A stretch of 64,000 nt of DNA from Apiosordaria backusii (taxonomy: Eukaryota; Ascomycota; Sordariomycetes; Sordariales; Lasiosphaeriaceae). The position numbers and the translations under genes were made by a program. The stretch is from positions 2,542,001-2,606,000 of the forward strand of contig JAUKTV010000005.1 of assembly GCA_030549205.1 (NCBI GenBank), read 5' to 3'. The notes under the pieces are model-generated. The model saw nothing but the letters and a program-made list of their open reading frames with translations. It searched no databases and was not told the DNA's origin. Positions 34,001 through 45,254 of this stretch are shown piece by piece. Within the stretch, counting starts at the first letter, position 1. Each line of letters opens with the position of its first letter.

Positions 34001-36484
34001 CAGGCAAAGCATGAACCATGTCCACGAACACAGAAGGAAATGCTGAGATCAAAGTCGGAGCCGGACGGTTTCTTTTACTCACCAATGGCTTTTTGCCGCA
34101 TATTTGTCCCTGCCGTGGTGGTGAGCGATGGAACTCTACATAGTATTCGACCAGGAAAAGGAAGAAATACCTCTGCTGTCGCTGGTGATTGGCTCACAGA
34201 GCCAGCGATGATGTAAACTAGGAGGTGTGGTCCTGGTTCAGGCACAGCTCCCAATGGCGGTGCCTTGCGTGCGAGCCATTTTAGCAGCATACACCACTGA
34301 CGTGGTTTGTTCGTTTAGCGTGGTACATTCGAGTCCCTTTAACAGCGGCTTTCTTAGCACTTCGGTATCATTTCTCAGTGGTTCAAGCCCCTGCTATAAC
34401 CCTTGAAATAGTCTCATTCCATTGGTCTGAAAAAGTGGGCACAGGTTCCTGCTAGACAAACAAACCAGGTCAGTAGTGTAGTAGTTTTCAGTCCAGGCGC
34501 CGTCCAGACCTTTTTGGGACTGCACACGAGATGGGGATGGGAGCTTTCGTCGCAAGCGGCTGGGCGGTGTTTGGGGTCGATCACGGATCGGTTGTGACAC
34601 TCCCACACGACCAGCCCGCAATGGTGAGCAACGAAATTGGCCAGCAGCCGTGAGAGCAGGCCAGCATTTTTCAACCCCAATCGTTGTAAGGAAGAGAGTT
34701 ACTGTGTGTTAGTTTTCCTAAACTGTTTTGTGAAGGAGATTTTGACTCGCAGGAAACGAAATGGAAGCATGAATGGAATCTGAGGCCCAAGATCGTCCCC
34801 GCGACATCCACCAGTTGGTTGGGCAGCTCCACTCACCCCTCCCCTGCCATCGGCGGCGCCTCTTGGCGAGCCTCGACCCCCATTCTCTGTGGCGGGCCGG
34901 AAAATACCCCCACGCTTTTGCTGGAGCTGCTATTAGTTGAGCAGAATGTCTTTTTGCCCCTCATCGTCACCGAAAACATACCAAATGATCAAAACTGATA
35001 CCCCCTCAATTGACTAGGTAGTGTATGAGACCAGTTTGTGTCCAGATCTAGCGAGATGCCGAATGTCGTACGAATAGAGCCTTGGCTCGAAAGAGAAAGC
35101 ATTATTTTCATCAATCAATATGCGTTTCTTGCTTTGGGAAACGTTAATTGTCATCGGCTAGTCGCTCCCAATTCCAAGCTCCCTGAGCTAACAATGGCCG
35201 GCCGCATCAGGCTGGGAGTGTGGGCTAGTGAAAATTCTTGAGCGGAGATTTTTATGGGTTGCGCTGGTGCTCTGCAGACCCCGTGATGGCAATGGTACCG
35301 GCAGATGCCAGTGGGTATTCACCCTCATTTCCGTTCTTCCACTGCCACAACCCCACGGCCATAGCGTACAGTGTTCTGGTGGAATGGGGGATTGTGGATG
35401 GAATGCCCGTACCTTTGAGGTGCCTGCCTATTTTTTCTGCTTGTCAAGTCGATGATTCCTGTTTGAAATTGCTTCCTGCATCACGCAAGCATGGGCAGTG
35501 AATAATACCTCGCTGTCGTTCACCGCACCCATTTAATTGATGAGCCAAGTTCGATCGAGTGCTGGGCTGCATCACTGCCTGCCATCCTCTTGGGTTCCAT
35601 GCTGGTTTTTTGTGGACTCGCTCCTTCCCTACACCGAGGCTGCAAGATGTTCCGAGCTCCAGCACAGAAATGGTATGTACAAACTGCGAATTAGGTACCT
35701 CAATAAACTTTCTGTGACTCTGAGCTACCTTAGGTAGGCAGTAACCTACCTACCAGTCCCGCGTCTCAAACCTTTGCCGTGGTTTTTCTGGCAGCCCGCC
35801 CGATGCCAGAATTTTTACAACGGTTTCCTTTGTTTCAGCGTTGGCGATGCTATGCTGCTCCCAGCCAGCTCCCCTTTCCGGCGTTGATGTCGAGGTGGAA
35901 TAAAGTTGTTTCCCCTTGTCAAGTCAGCCAACTTCAGTTCCTTGACATTTCTCCCCACACAGGTCCCGAATTCATCCCACGCTTTTCTCCAGGAAATGCT
36001 TCCCCCGGAGCTTCCAGACAGGGTACATGGGCATCGCGTGTGGATACTTGAAGCATACCTTGGGCTACTCATTCGCGGCACACGCCCTCCCTGTCGGCGG
36101 TGGATTTGACCTGTCATGGTGCTGGGACGCCTCTGGCTCTTTAGCGCAGCTGGACCAATGGGGTCAAATCTCTTGGTGAGATTCTGGCCCGCCAAGTTCC
36201 ACTGTGAGTACCTGGGTACGCCGCGTGGGCGCAGTACCAACAGGTCACCCGCCCGTTCTCGAGGTTCCATGTTGCCCCCCTCGAGGCTGGGATCCATGAG
36301 GATCCCGTGCGTTCCCAGGCGGGATCGCTCAGCGGGTTCCGCTGAAAGGGCCCCCCAAGCTTGGAAGTACCAGTGGTACCTTTTGGCTTTCATTTGGGGC
36401 CCCAGCCTGCCCGCCTGGGCCTGCTGAAGAGGAAACTTTTAGGTCATCACTCCCAGGTACCTATGACCTGCTACAAGACTCAGC

Positions 36485-36492
36485 TATATAAA
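36485..36492 (+). promoter_or_regulatory. TATA box candidate for gluconokinase
   Basis: A perfect TATATAAA lies 394 bases before the gluconokinase ATG. It would place transcription start near 36515, leaving a leader of about 370 bases. Confidence 0.5.
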
Positions 36493-36604
36493 CGGCCAAC
36501 CGGCCGCCATCGGCTGACTACCTTTCGCCTTGCTATTCCAACTCCCTTGTTTTGTTTGAATGATCCTTTTCCCAAGCTCCTTTTTGTGACCATTTCCTCT
36601 CTCA

Positions 36605-36676
36605 ATGGGCCGTAGTATTCTGCAGTCCGTTGTGATCCCCTTGTTGTCGTCGTCGTCCAATTACCACGTTAGGTAG
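36605..36676 (+). promoter_or_regulatory. Possible upstream ORF, gluconokinase leader
   Basis: An ATG at 36605 opens a 23-codon frame ending in TAG at 36676. It lies downstream of the TATA candidate and 210 bases before the main start, so it would be in the leader if that TATA box is used. Confidence 0.35.
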
Positions 36677-36885
36677 CGCGTGCCCCCGTTTCCGGTCATT
36701 CATCACCACCCACTTATACATCATCGTCATCGCTGGTGCTCTCGCCGTCAAACCAAACCAACACAGGTTTGCAACATATACCAAGTCTTTCTAGACGCAG
36801 TATACAATAGCCTTCTGGCTTTGCTCAGCCCAAAACTCCACCACCACAGCCATCTTCAGAGCCAACTCGAGTACTCGAGCCTAAC

Positions 36886-37675
36886 ATGCTCTCATACGAT
36901 TCCGCCATTTCCTTGAAGGGACAAACCCCAGCTTCACCAGCTCTTTCCAACGGCCACCAAAGCATCCCGCCATCACCAAGCACCATGAGGCTCCCAGCAT
37001 CATCCGTTTCGAATGGTGTGCGGACCAACAGCAGTGTCTCGTCACTCTCCAAGGACGAGCAACGCCACATCTGGCTCGTCACAGGCCCTGCTGGCTGCGG
37101 AAAGAGTACAGTAGCCAAGTACTTAGCCACCGTCCTCCATATGCCGTACATTGAGGGTGATGAGGTATGTTCTTTGTTCCCAATCCCATGACCCACAACA
37201 TCAGCTCACAAGTTGTTGCTAGTTCCATCCTCAGGCCAATATCGACAAGATGAGCGCCGGTATCCCCTTGACGGATGCTGATCGGTGGGACTGGTTGACG
37301 GCCCTCCGGGAGGCGTCCCTCAAGGAGCTCGACCGAGGCAATAGGGGCGTGGTGTTGACTTGCTCTGCTTTGAAGCGCAAGTACCGCGATGTCATCCGAG
37401 TTGCGCCCTACTTCTCGCCCAACCTCCATCTCCACTTCATCTACCTGGACGCCTCAGAGGAACTCCTCCTACAGAGGGTGCTGGCCCGCAAGAACCACTA
37501 CATGGGAGCGAATATGGTCCACAGCCAGTTTGAAGTCTTGGAAAGGCCGACAAAGGACGAAGTCGATGTTATTAGCATTGACGTCAGCCGTCCAGCTGAA
37601 GCCGTCATGGCCGAGGCTCTAGACCGGGTCCTGGACACGATGGATACCGTCGCGGCGGAAGCCCAGAGAAAATGA
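36886..37675 (+). CDS. Gluconokinase (thermoresistant GntK type)
   Basis: Exons 36886-37164 and 37223-37675 (58-nt phase-0 intron, GTATGT donor) give 243 aa. The enzyme phosphorylates D-gluconate with ATP to 6-phosphogluconate, feeding the pentose phosphate pathway. The P-loop is VTGPAGCGKST (about residues 66-76), followed by MPYIEGDE across the exon boundary. GIPLTDADRWDWL, VLTCSALKRKYRDV, FIYLDASEELL and KNHYMGANMVHSQFEVLE are family signatures. The first 60 residues are Ser/Pro-rich and absent from bacterial enzymes of about 175-190 aa. ATG at 36886 is the first in frame; a Met at residue 34 is an alternative. Probably cytosolic. It stands alone beside a 5.8 kb gene-free stretch, with no other gluconate gene nearby. 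Confidence 0.9.
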
Positions 37676-39941
37676 CGTGCATAACGAAATGAAGGGTGGG
37701 ACAGGCAGAACCATGGCTGCATGGCGCTAAAAGTCGCCGCCCGGGGGGTTGGATGGGAAAGGGTTATTGTTGTCGGTCGGCCCCACCGTCGCATTGGGAA
37801 AGGAGTCTTGTGTTGAACGGCCGCCATCATTCTCTGGCACATATGAAATGTGTTTCACGAACCGGGTTGTTGTTTTCGTTGATTTTCTCTTTCGAGCGCA
37901 ATCATTTTTGGGAAGCCGGAGCAACAGGGATATTTGGGAAGATAGGGGCCGGCACTCATCATCAGTGTCTGGATCTGATCATTACTTTGCATTTGGCGAA
38001 GCATGTCTTGAGATCATGTCTTCTGTCGTGGGCGTTCAAAAGATTCTGGGAATTTTCACATATATAGTTAAAGGTAATTCGGTTGATGGGTTGAAGGAAG
38101 GTGAATGGACTTGGCTAGGTATCATACCTACATGAGGTGACTTTTTTTTAGCAAGCGAACACGAAATTGATGTTCTTCTGATGTTATTAAGAACTGAACC
38201 AGAATGATGAAGAAACCAACTGAGGAATGTGTTCGTCTTATGTGGTGATAGGGCTCGTATCCCCGCTCTCTCTCCGTCGATGTCCGAATGCTGCCAGACC
38301 CCGCCCTGTCAGGTTTCTCTGCAGAATCTCTGCTCGCCTATCTGGCATGGAGTTGACAACACTAGCCAGTCGACGCAGGAACGACTTACCAAGTTGCTGG
38401 GAAGGGGGTTTGTAGGGACAAAGTAAACATGGCCCCTGAGCTTTGACCGTGACCGGGCAACGGTTGCTATGTCCGCAACCTCTATATCCGTTCTTCGACA
38501 GGAGGTGTTCAGCCGAGGGGACCGATTCAGATGATACTACTGCCGTTGCTAAGCTCACTTGCATTACTGCCGCATCTACTCATCACTGCATTCCCGAGAT
38601 GACCGACAGACAGCCTGAGAATGTCAGCACTCAACCTGCTCTCCCGTTCTCAACTTGGTGACTATAACGAACGGCTGCCGAATGTTCCCCGGTTGTGTCC
38701 GTGATAAGCCCGTGTTTGTTGCGTGATCACACGACGCACAGCGGCAGATGTGTAGAGTTACAGAGTCCGAGCTGGTGACCACTACATGGCTTCTGTCGTT
38801 TACTTTGTAGAAGGTCTCGCAACCGACACTAGGTATCTTACACGACGGCTGCCACTGCCTACAACTAACAAACATCTCTCCACAAAAAGTTACAGGTCAC
38901 ATATCACAACCCACACCTCAACCATGCCTCGCAGGCTCTATTACTTCCAAGTCTTACTTTTACCAGCTTGGCGTGCACCGAAGAATGCCTGAACAATGCA
39001 AACCAAGCACTTGGCAAAATCCCAGAAACGGGTCGCTGGATGAAGATGGTCACGAGAGACGGCCGATTCTCCCGCAGGCCACCAGCCGACCGCCTCGCTT
39101 TTCAAGTAGGCTTCCATCTATCCTTCTGCCGCTAGAAGGAAACGAGCTTGGCGGTCGAACGGATGGTCATCAAGAAACAGAAACAATTCTGGCTCGTGCA
39201 TAGGGAGGGGGGGCGTGTAAGTTGAGCAAAACAAATGCCGTTCCGCGCATGTATATCGGTCCCGTGGCGAACAACCAGGAAAAAGTCTTCGTCGTATTGC
39301 GTGCTTTACCCCCAAAAGGAATTAAAAAGAGAGACTGGGTGCCTTGCCACGGAATTCGCCTTTGGAACAGGTACAAGGCGTATTGCAACTGTACTTGCAG
39401 GTACCTACCCCAAATTCCTACCGTGACTGACAGACTGACAGACAGGATAGAGGCACTCATATCAATCAATCACAAGGCAGACCAAACTCCCGATACACTT
39501 CTGCCCAATCCCACAATGACCACAGGACTGAACCGATGGCCTCCGCAAACTGGTAAATGGTCTGCCCGATGCTTGGCTGGCTGTGCCAATGCGGCGCTGA
39601 AGCTGCGAAACGGGACAGAAACAAGTCGACCATTTCAACTTTCTTGAGTTGAGAACCAGGCCAACACCTTCTTCACCAACCATACCAACCGAGCTATTCA
39701 GATCATGCCGCATACGACCTGTCAGACTTCCATTGCACTCATGAGCTCCGACAGCTACACACCAAGCCTCAACCGACAGCGAAACCGAAACACCCCAAAC
39801 CCGCTTTTACAATATGTTTCCCATATTAGACCAAGTAATCCCATCTATCATGCATGGAACAGTAGATAGAACAACGGATAGAACTTGCTCACTACCTCCT
39901 CGGGGGTATCGATAGCGATACACCGTTACTTCAAACCATCA

Positions 39942-39970
39942 ATCCATCCATCCATCCATCCATCCATCCA
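39942..39970. repeat. ATCC microsatellite
   Basis: About seven tandem ATCC units in the intergenic region before the BCKDH E2 gene. Confidence 0.9.
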
Positions 39971-40189
39971 CACGCATACATGCCGTCGCCGTGGGGTACT
40001 ATCACACCGGTATGGCAGCACGCACACACACACACCCTCCTCCTGTCGTGGTTCTTGTACAGGTCGGTGGAGAGAGACCAATAGGCAAACCCGGATAGCC
40101 CATGCATTTCCTGACCCATCATTCATCCATTCATCTATTATGCCCGTTCATGCATAGTGCGTGCCAGTCTTCAGAAAAAGGATAGGCGG

Positions 40190-40209
40190 GAGAGAGAGAG
40201 AGAGAGAGA
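40190..40209. repeat. GA microsatellite
   Basis: About ten tandem GA dinucleotides in the same intergenic region. Confidence 0.9.
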
Positions 40210-40859
40210 CAAAGCGAACGAAACAAGTCTCGATCCGATACACACCCACCACCACAGCGAATATTGAGCTGCAATATAACCCGCGATGGGAGAGGTACCT
40301 ACCTATCTATGTACTGTGTGCTCAACTGACCTCAATGTAATCGCGGAAAACGGGAAAGAGACGGACGGGATCACTTTGCTTTTCTTTTCTCTTTTTTCGG
40401 CTCTTCCCTCACCCTCCCTCCTTCATTCATATGATATTGATACTGATAAAATATGTACTGTATTTTGAATCCTTATCTAAGAAGATGCATCCCCTGTAAC
40501 ACTGTACTCTCTCTTTCCCTCACCGCCTGTTCATCCAAAAACGGTCATTCTCCCTTTCTGACTCCAGAAATCGGCAATTGCTTGCTTTCCGCCTTCTTCT
40601 CCAATCTCGAATCGTCTAGAAAGACACGTACCGGTGTTAAAACCCGAAAGTGTGGGTAAGACGGCCGGCTCAACCGGGACGCAGGTCCGATAGATAGACC
40701 GAGCAGCAACATCAAAGTCATCAACATGACATAAGTCATATCCCCACTTCCAACTTTCAATATTGAACTTTCCAGTCTTTGTCTTGGCTTGATGCCCAAC
40801 TGACCCTGTCGATCCTTTCATGGTCAAAGTCTTTAGGTAACACAAGAGTAGTAGAAAGT

Positions 40860-42489
40860 CTACCTCAAATGCATAACCATGACATCCGGCCCCTCCACAA
40901 TCCCCCTCACCACCTCAGCCGCCCTCGCCATCGTAGCCCCGTCCACAACCCTGTGATCCGCGCTCCAGCTAAAGTTGCAAATCTCCTTCTTGACCACCTT
41001 GTCATCCTCCCCAAAAGCAGGAACAGTCCTCATCCTCCCAATCCCCAAAATCGCCACTTCTTTCTCCACAACCACAGGACTGAGATAAGTCCCGCCAATA
41101 TTCCCAATATTGCTCACCGTGATCGTGCCCCCAGACATATCCTGCACGCTCAGCTTCCCCTCCGTAGCCAAGCTCTGCAGCCTGGTAAGTTCCGCCGCAA
41201 TCTGCAAGATGTTCAGAGCCCCGACATTGCGGATCACTGGCACGAGCAGGCCGTGGGGTGTGTCCATTGCTATGCCAATGTTGTGCTGGCTTCGGAGGAC
41301 GAGGGAAGGTTTGGAAGTGGCGGGGTCGATGTCGACCCGTGAGTTGAGGATGGGGTACTTGTAGAGGGCCATAGAGACGGCTTTGATAATGAAGGGGAGG
41401 TAGGATAGCTTTGCGACTGGGTGAGCGGAGGACTCCAGGCTCAGTGGAGACTTGGCTAGTACTTTGTTGAGGCGGTTGCGGAGCTCGACTAGGGAGGTGA
41501 AGTCTACCTCGTCGGCGTAGAGGAAGTGAGGGATGGAGAGGGAGCGGGTCATGGTTTTGAACATCATTTCTTGTGTGCGCGTTAGGAGCATGGGGGTTTC
41601 TTGTTGTTGGCCAGATGTGCTGGGGGCGGTGGTGGAGGGAGATGGTGAGAAGGGGCTCGGGGTAGAGGCCCGTGGTGAGTTCTTCTGTTCGACGAATTTG
41701 TAGACGTCTTCTTTTAGGATGCGGCCTTCTTTGCCTGTGCCTTGAATTTGGGAGAGGTCCACGTTGAGTTCTTTGACGAGATATCTGACTGCTGGGGTTG
41801 CTAGGATGACCTTCTCGCCTGGTTGGGGCTTAGGTGAGGTATGTTCGTAGACCCCATTGCTCCATGGCGCAGGTTGATGGACTGCTGTTGGTGTTGGTGG
41901 AGGCTGCTTGGGAAGCTGGGCTGCCACTTGATTCTCGATCTTGGTGGTTGGCTCTGTTGGTGCCACAGACTCAGCGGGCGTGAGAGCTTGTAAGTCCTCC
42001 TCTTTGGCATCGCCTTGGATGTCGATGTCAACAAACGGCTTGCCAACCTTAGCCATCTCGCCCGCTTCATAGTGCAGCTTCTTGACCACACCGGCGAACC
42101 GGCTGGTGATTTCTACCGAAGCCTTGTCACTTTGGACCTCGCATAGTGGAGAGAACTCCTCGACTCGCGCGCCGGGTTCGACGAACCATTGGATGATTTC
42201 GCATTCGACAATGCCTGCGTTTGTCCCACGGTTAGTTGAGACGAACGCCCTCTCAAGAGTTGGAGTGCCAGGAACACGAACCCTCTCCAATATCAGCGAG
42301 CAGCACAGGCTTCACAGCGTAAAGACTCCTGCTTTCATGGAAGAGCCTTGTGGACGGCGCAAACGGTGGGGACAGCGGAGTTCTGAACGTTGGACCTCGC
42401 GCGCGTTGCGGTCGACTTAGAGATGATAGTCTTCGGCTGGAGAGACGCCATTGCTGGCGCACCACGCGGGAGGTCTGGTTCAAAAACAT
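40860..42489 (-). CDS. DBT: Branched-chain 2-oxoacid dehydrogenase E2
   Basis: Exons 42282-42489 and 40860-42214 (67-nt phase-1 intron) give 520 aa. This is the dihydrolipoyl acyltransferase core of the mitochondrial complex that oxidises 2-oxoacids from Leu, Ile and Val. The N-terminus (MFLNQTSRVVRQQWRLSSRR) is a clear mitochondrial presequence. The lipoyl domain begins at KPVLLADIGEG and carries the lipoylated Lys in SDKASVE; the intron cuts it at the conserved GEG-IVE junction. The subunit-binding domain is TPAVRYLVKELNVDLSQIQG with GKEGRILKEDV. The catalytic domain ends in SWSADHRVVDGATMA with the active-site His and Asp. IPHFLYADEV and the GIVECEIIQWFV lipoyl edge point to the branched-chain type, not pyruvate or 2-oxoglutarate E2. 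Budding yeast lacks the complex, so the human symbol is used. Confidence 0.92.
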
Positions 42490-42878
42490 TTCAGACGAAA
42501 AATGACAGAAAATGCAACCGCTCAGAGATAACAGTGAATTCTCACATTCAAAAAGTCAATTGAATTGACCTGTCCCTCCTTCCTCCAAGGGATAACGGTC
42601 AATCGCAGAGCGGTCTCACTTGTGGCTTGCGCCGGCTTATAGACTCAAGGTATGACGTTGGGCCGAGGGTTTCACTGAGCCCCCGCGAATAACCGAGTGC
42701 TTGGCACCCTAGCCGCCCCCAAAACCCCAGATTTCAACTGAACAGGGGGTGCTCAAGCGTTGATCTGAGTTGACAGCGGCAGTGGAAGTGGGGCCCATCG
42801 CCCAGATGTCGCGTGGAAATTTCTTGGGAATCAGCTTCTGAGCTTTTATCTCCCCGCCACGGATTGGATATCAAACAC
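42490..42878. promoter_or_regulatory. Bidirectional promoter, BCKDH E2 and atp10
   Basis: 389 bases separate two divergent start codons (E2 at 42489 on minus, atp10 at 42879 on plus). Both products are mitochondrial. The space must serve as promoter and leader for both. I recognise no specific factor site. Confidence 0.6.
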
Positions 42879-44021
42879 ATGACCACCGCTGCCATGTTAG
42901 CCGCTAGGACAGGCCTTCGAACAGGCGCCATACGGACAGCCTGCCTTGTTTGTCAATGGCGCACCTTTAGCACCACAGGCTACCAGCGGCTTCCCGCAGA
43001 TAACAAACCTACTCCTGCCCCCGGCGCCGCTCCGGATGCGAAACCAAAACCAACCCCCGCCCCGGTAGCGGCTACGGGCCCGGCTCCGGACAGCCCCCTA
43101 GCCAATGCCCCCCGGTCCTACGGCAAGAAAGTCAGGGAGTTCACACCCACCCCATTGTCAAGACCAATTGGCATGAACTATCCCCCGGCCGTGGGACAGA
43201 ACACGGGCATCGACCACCGAACTCTCCAACAGCGCCGTGATGATTTCGTAAACTATGAAAGGCATCTCGCCAAGCGGGAGTATCTGTCCGTCCCTCCCCC
43301 TTCTCCCAGTGTCCCTTCCCCCTTCTTCATAGCTAATCTTGACCGTAAAATAATCCAGAAAAAACAAAGTCTCCCGCCCCTACTTCCGCGACTGGGTCAA
43401 CCTCTCCCTCCACAAAGGCAAAACCTTCCTCTCCCCTCCCCGTCTCTTCAAAGCCGACCTCTCCCTCTACTTCCCCAACCTCTACGGCCGCACCTTGGCC
43501 TCCAGCCAAAAAGTCGACACCACCCCCCTCCTCGCCGGCCACGCCTCCATCGTGACAGTCTTCAGCGGGATGTGGGCCGAGAACCAGATCAAAACGTTTG
43601 TTGACCCCGAGCAAAACCCAGCACTGCAAGAAGTTCTCAAAGAAGGCGGAGGGAGGGCGCAACTGGTGCAGATCAACGTCGAGGAGGACTGGATGAAGAT
43701 GGCGCTGATCAAGCTTTTCTCTTGGTCGCTAAAGAAGAAGGTCGGAAAGGAGAATTTGCATCGGTATTTCCTCGTGAGGAAGGGGATCACGGATGAGATT
43801 AGGGAGAGTGTGGGTTTGTTGAATAGTAAGGTTGGGTATACTTACTTGGTGGATCATCAGTGTAGGATACGATGGGCGGGGAGTGGTAGTGCGGAGGGGG
43901 TGAGAAGGAGGGGCTTGTGAAGGGGGTGAGGAGGTTACTCGAAGAGATGAAGGCTGAGGATGTGACTGAGGGGCATGTTTTGAGGCCTTTGGCAGCGAGA
44001 GCTGCTGGCGAGGAGAAGTAG
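42879..44021 (+). CDS. atp10: Mitochondrial ATP synthase assembly factor Atp10, frameshifted
   Basis: Exons 42879-43285 and 43359-44021. The 73-nt intron has a weak GTCCGT donor but a good GCTAAT branch and CCAG acceptor; the join is phase 2. Atp10 helps insert subunit 6 into the Fo part of ATP synthase at the inner membrane. The N-terminus is Arg/Ala/Thr-rich (mitochondrial type), then a Pro/Ala-rich linker. The conserved core has SRPYFRDWVNLSLHKGKTF, FPNLYGRTL, FSGMWAENQIKTFVDP and YLVDHQCRIRWAGSGSAE. Just after SAEG the frame ends early. One extra base in the G5 run at 43896-43900 continues it into EKEGLVKGVRRLLEEMKAED and on to the stop at 44019-44021, giving about 356 aa. That tail matches the Atp10 C-terminus in position and character. 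ATG 42879 is the first ATG in frame. Confidence 0.87.
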
Positions 44022-44446
44022 GTGTGTAAGATACCCGAATGATGAAGGGAGCTGTATATACTAGGACGATGGTGGGTTATTAACAATGATATGATAGAGG
44101 ATGCCATGTAGACAAGGCCAGGAAAATGCTGCGGGTTGGGCAGTCGAACCAAAATAGACACCTCTCTTCCATTTTCTGGCATGAGGATCATTAGATATAC
44201 CCTCGCTGTACCGTACCCGTAATGTACAGACAATGAGTTTGCCGCCCGCTTTAGTACCCAAAATTAAAACACCATACTCCCTGGGCGCATCGAAATACCA
44301 TTCCTACGCCATGCTTTCTTTCCGCCTGCCAACCCCAACTATGAGGACAGATTATACAGTGTACTTTCTCTATCCTTGTCTCTTTTGAAACTGCATCCCT
44401 CCTCCAGTTATGCCTGCTCTTTCCCAACGCAGCACCCTTGGCCAAA
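44022..44446. other. Convergent 3' region
   Basis: 425 bases between the atp10 stop (+) and the gos1 stop (-), holding both 3' UTRs. Nothing else is seen. Confidence 0.5.
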
Positions 44447-45254
44447 TCACATCATGAACCAAAACACCAAAAAGCAAAACGCAATAAAGCCCCCGATAAT
44501 AATCCCATCCCTCCTCTTCTTCGCTGAAATCCTCCCAATCAGCGTATTAATCCCCGGCACCTGGCTCGCCGCATGCGTGATTCGTCGGTTGATACTCGCC
44601 AGCGTCTCCCTCTGCATCAAGAAGCTGTCCTGCACCGCGTACGCCTGGCTAAGCACGCTGTCTGCTACATCGTGTGATCTGTCTAACCGCCCCCGTTCGT
44701 CAAGCATGTAATCTGCTTCCGCCGCGGCAGGGTTCGCAGCGCGGTAGGCGGAGATGTCATCGCGGACGGAACCCAAAAGGTTTGCGCGATCACGGGCTTG
44801 TTGGAGAGTGGAGCGGAGGCGGGAGAGGTCGCGGCGGTGGTCGGTGAGTTTGTCGCGGAGAAGGGAGAGGTTGTTTTGTTTTAGGGAGGAGGAGGATAAT
44901 GTGGCTTCGGAATCGAGGAGGCGAGTGAGTTGAGAGATGACGTTTTCGCGCTGGGGGGATAGAGTCAGTGGTGGTGGGTAACTCAGGGGTAGAAGGGGCA
45001 CGCATACCTTCTCAAGCAACTCCTGGAGCTTTGCCTCGGTACTTCTCTCCTCTTCTGTCGGCTTTGGTGGGATATTGGATTGTGTGGAAAATTGAGAGTA
45101 TGTGTGGAGGTATGTTTCTGTCTGCAAAAAGCAGAAAAAGGGGTTGTTAGCCACCACACTCATCATCGCCGTCGCATGCATCTCTTACTTGTGTTTCCAG
45201 CGCCCTGGCCTGTTGCCGCAATTGGGTCCAGCCCTGCCCTGCTGTCGTCGCCAT
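44447..45254 (-). CDS. gos1: Golgi SNARE Gos1
   Basis: Exons 45189-45254, 45008-45121 and 44447-44950 give 227 aa (yeast Gos1 is 223). Introns are 67 nt and 57 nt, both phase 0. The second (GTATGC donor, CTGAC branch, CCCCAG acceptor) is a multiple of three with no stop, so reading through would add 19 spurious Pro/Leu-rich residues between LQELLEK and RENVISQL. Gos1 is the Qb-SNARE for vesicle fusion within and to the Golgi. The N-terminal helices (WTQLRQQARALETQ, AKLQELLEK) lead into the SNARE motif (about residues 135-195: LDRSHDVADSVLSQAYAVQD, RETLASINRRITHAASQVPG). A C-terminal anchor (DGIIIGGFIAFCFLVFWFMM) reaches the last residue. The first exon is only 22 codons. Confidence 0.93.

Larger units (their letters stand above)
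31098..36885. other. 5.8 kb region with no credible gene
   Basis: This lies between the dpp3 start (-) and the gluconokinase start (+), so promoters sit at both ends. The largest open frames are about 200 codons (33265-33885 +, from a GTG, and 35815-36393 -). They show no domain, no intron-linked continuation and no low-complexity pattern typical of real genes here. Base composition is even, without the AT bias that RIP mutation leaves. Short CCTACCTA/TAGGTAGG motifs recur, for example near 35690-35755. I see no transposon ends, tRNA or 5S rRNA. Confidence 0.5.
37676..40859. other. 3.2 kb convergent region without a gene
   Basis: This separates the gluconokinase stop (+) from the BCKDH E2 stop (-) and must contain two 3' UTRs. 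The rest has only scattered short open frames (up to about 140 codons), none with a recognisable domain. ATCC and GA microsatellites lie near 39.9-40.2 kb. Confidence 0.5.

Noticed and set aside
34300..34420. tRNA-like sequence with a B-box-like GGTTCAAGCC
   Set aside because: The T-stem around it pairs poorly, no matching acceptor stem is found upstream and the A-box position does not fit.
35815..36393. 192-codon open frame on the minus strand
   Set aside because: No domain, atypical composition and no splice-linked extension; probably chance.
31098..36885. RIP-mutated transposon in the gene-free region
   Set aside because: Base composition is balanced and I see no terminal repeats or transposase fragments.
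40531..40845. 104-codon open frame right after the BCKDH E2 stop, same strand
   Set aside because: It lies where the E2 3' UTR should be and shows no recognisable family; fusion by read-through is not supported.
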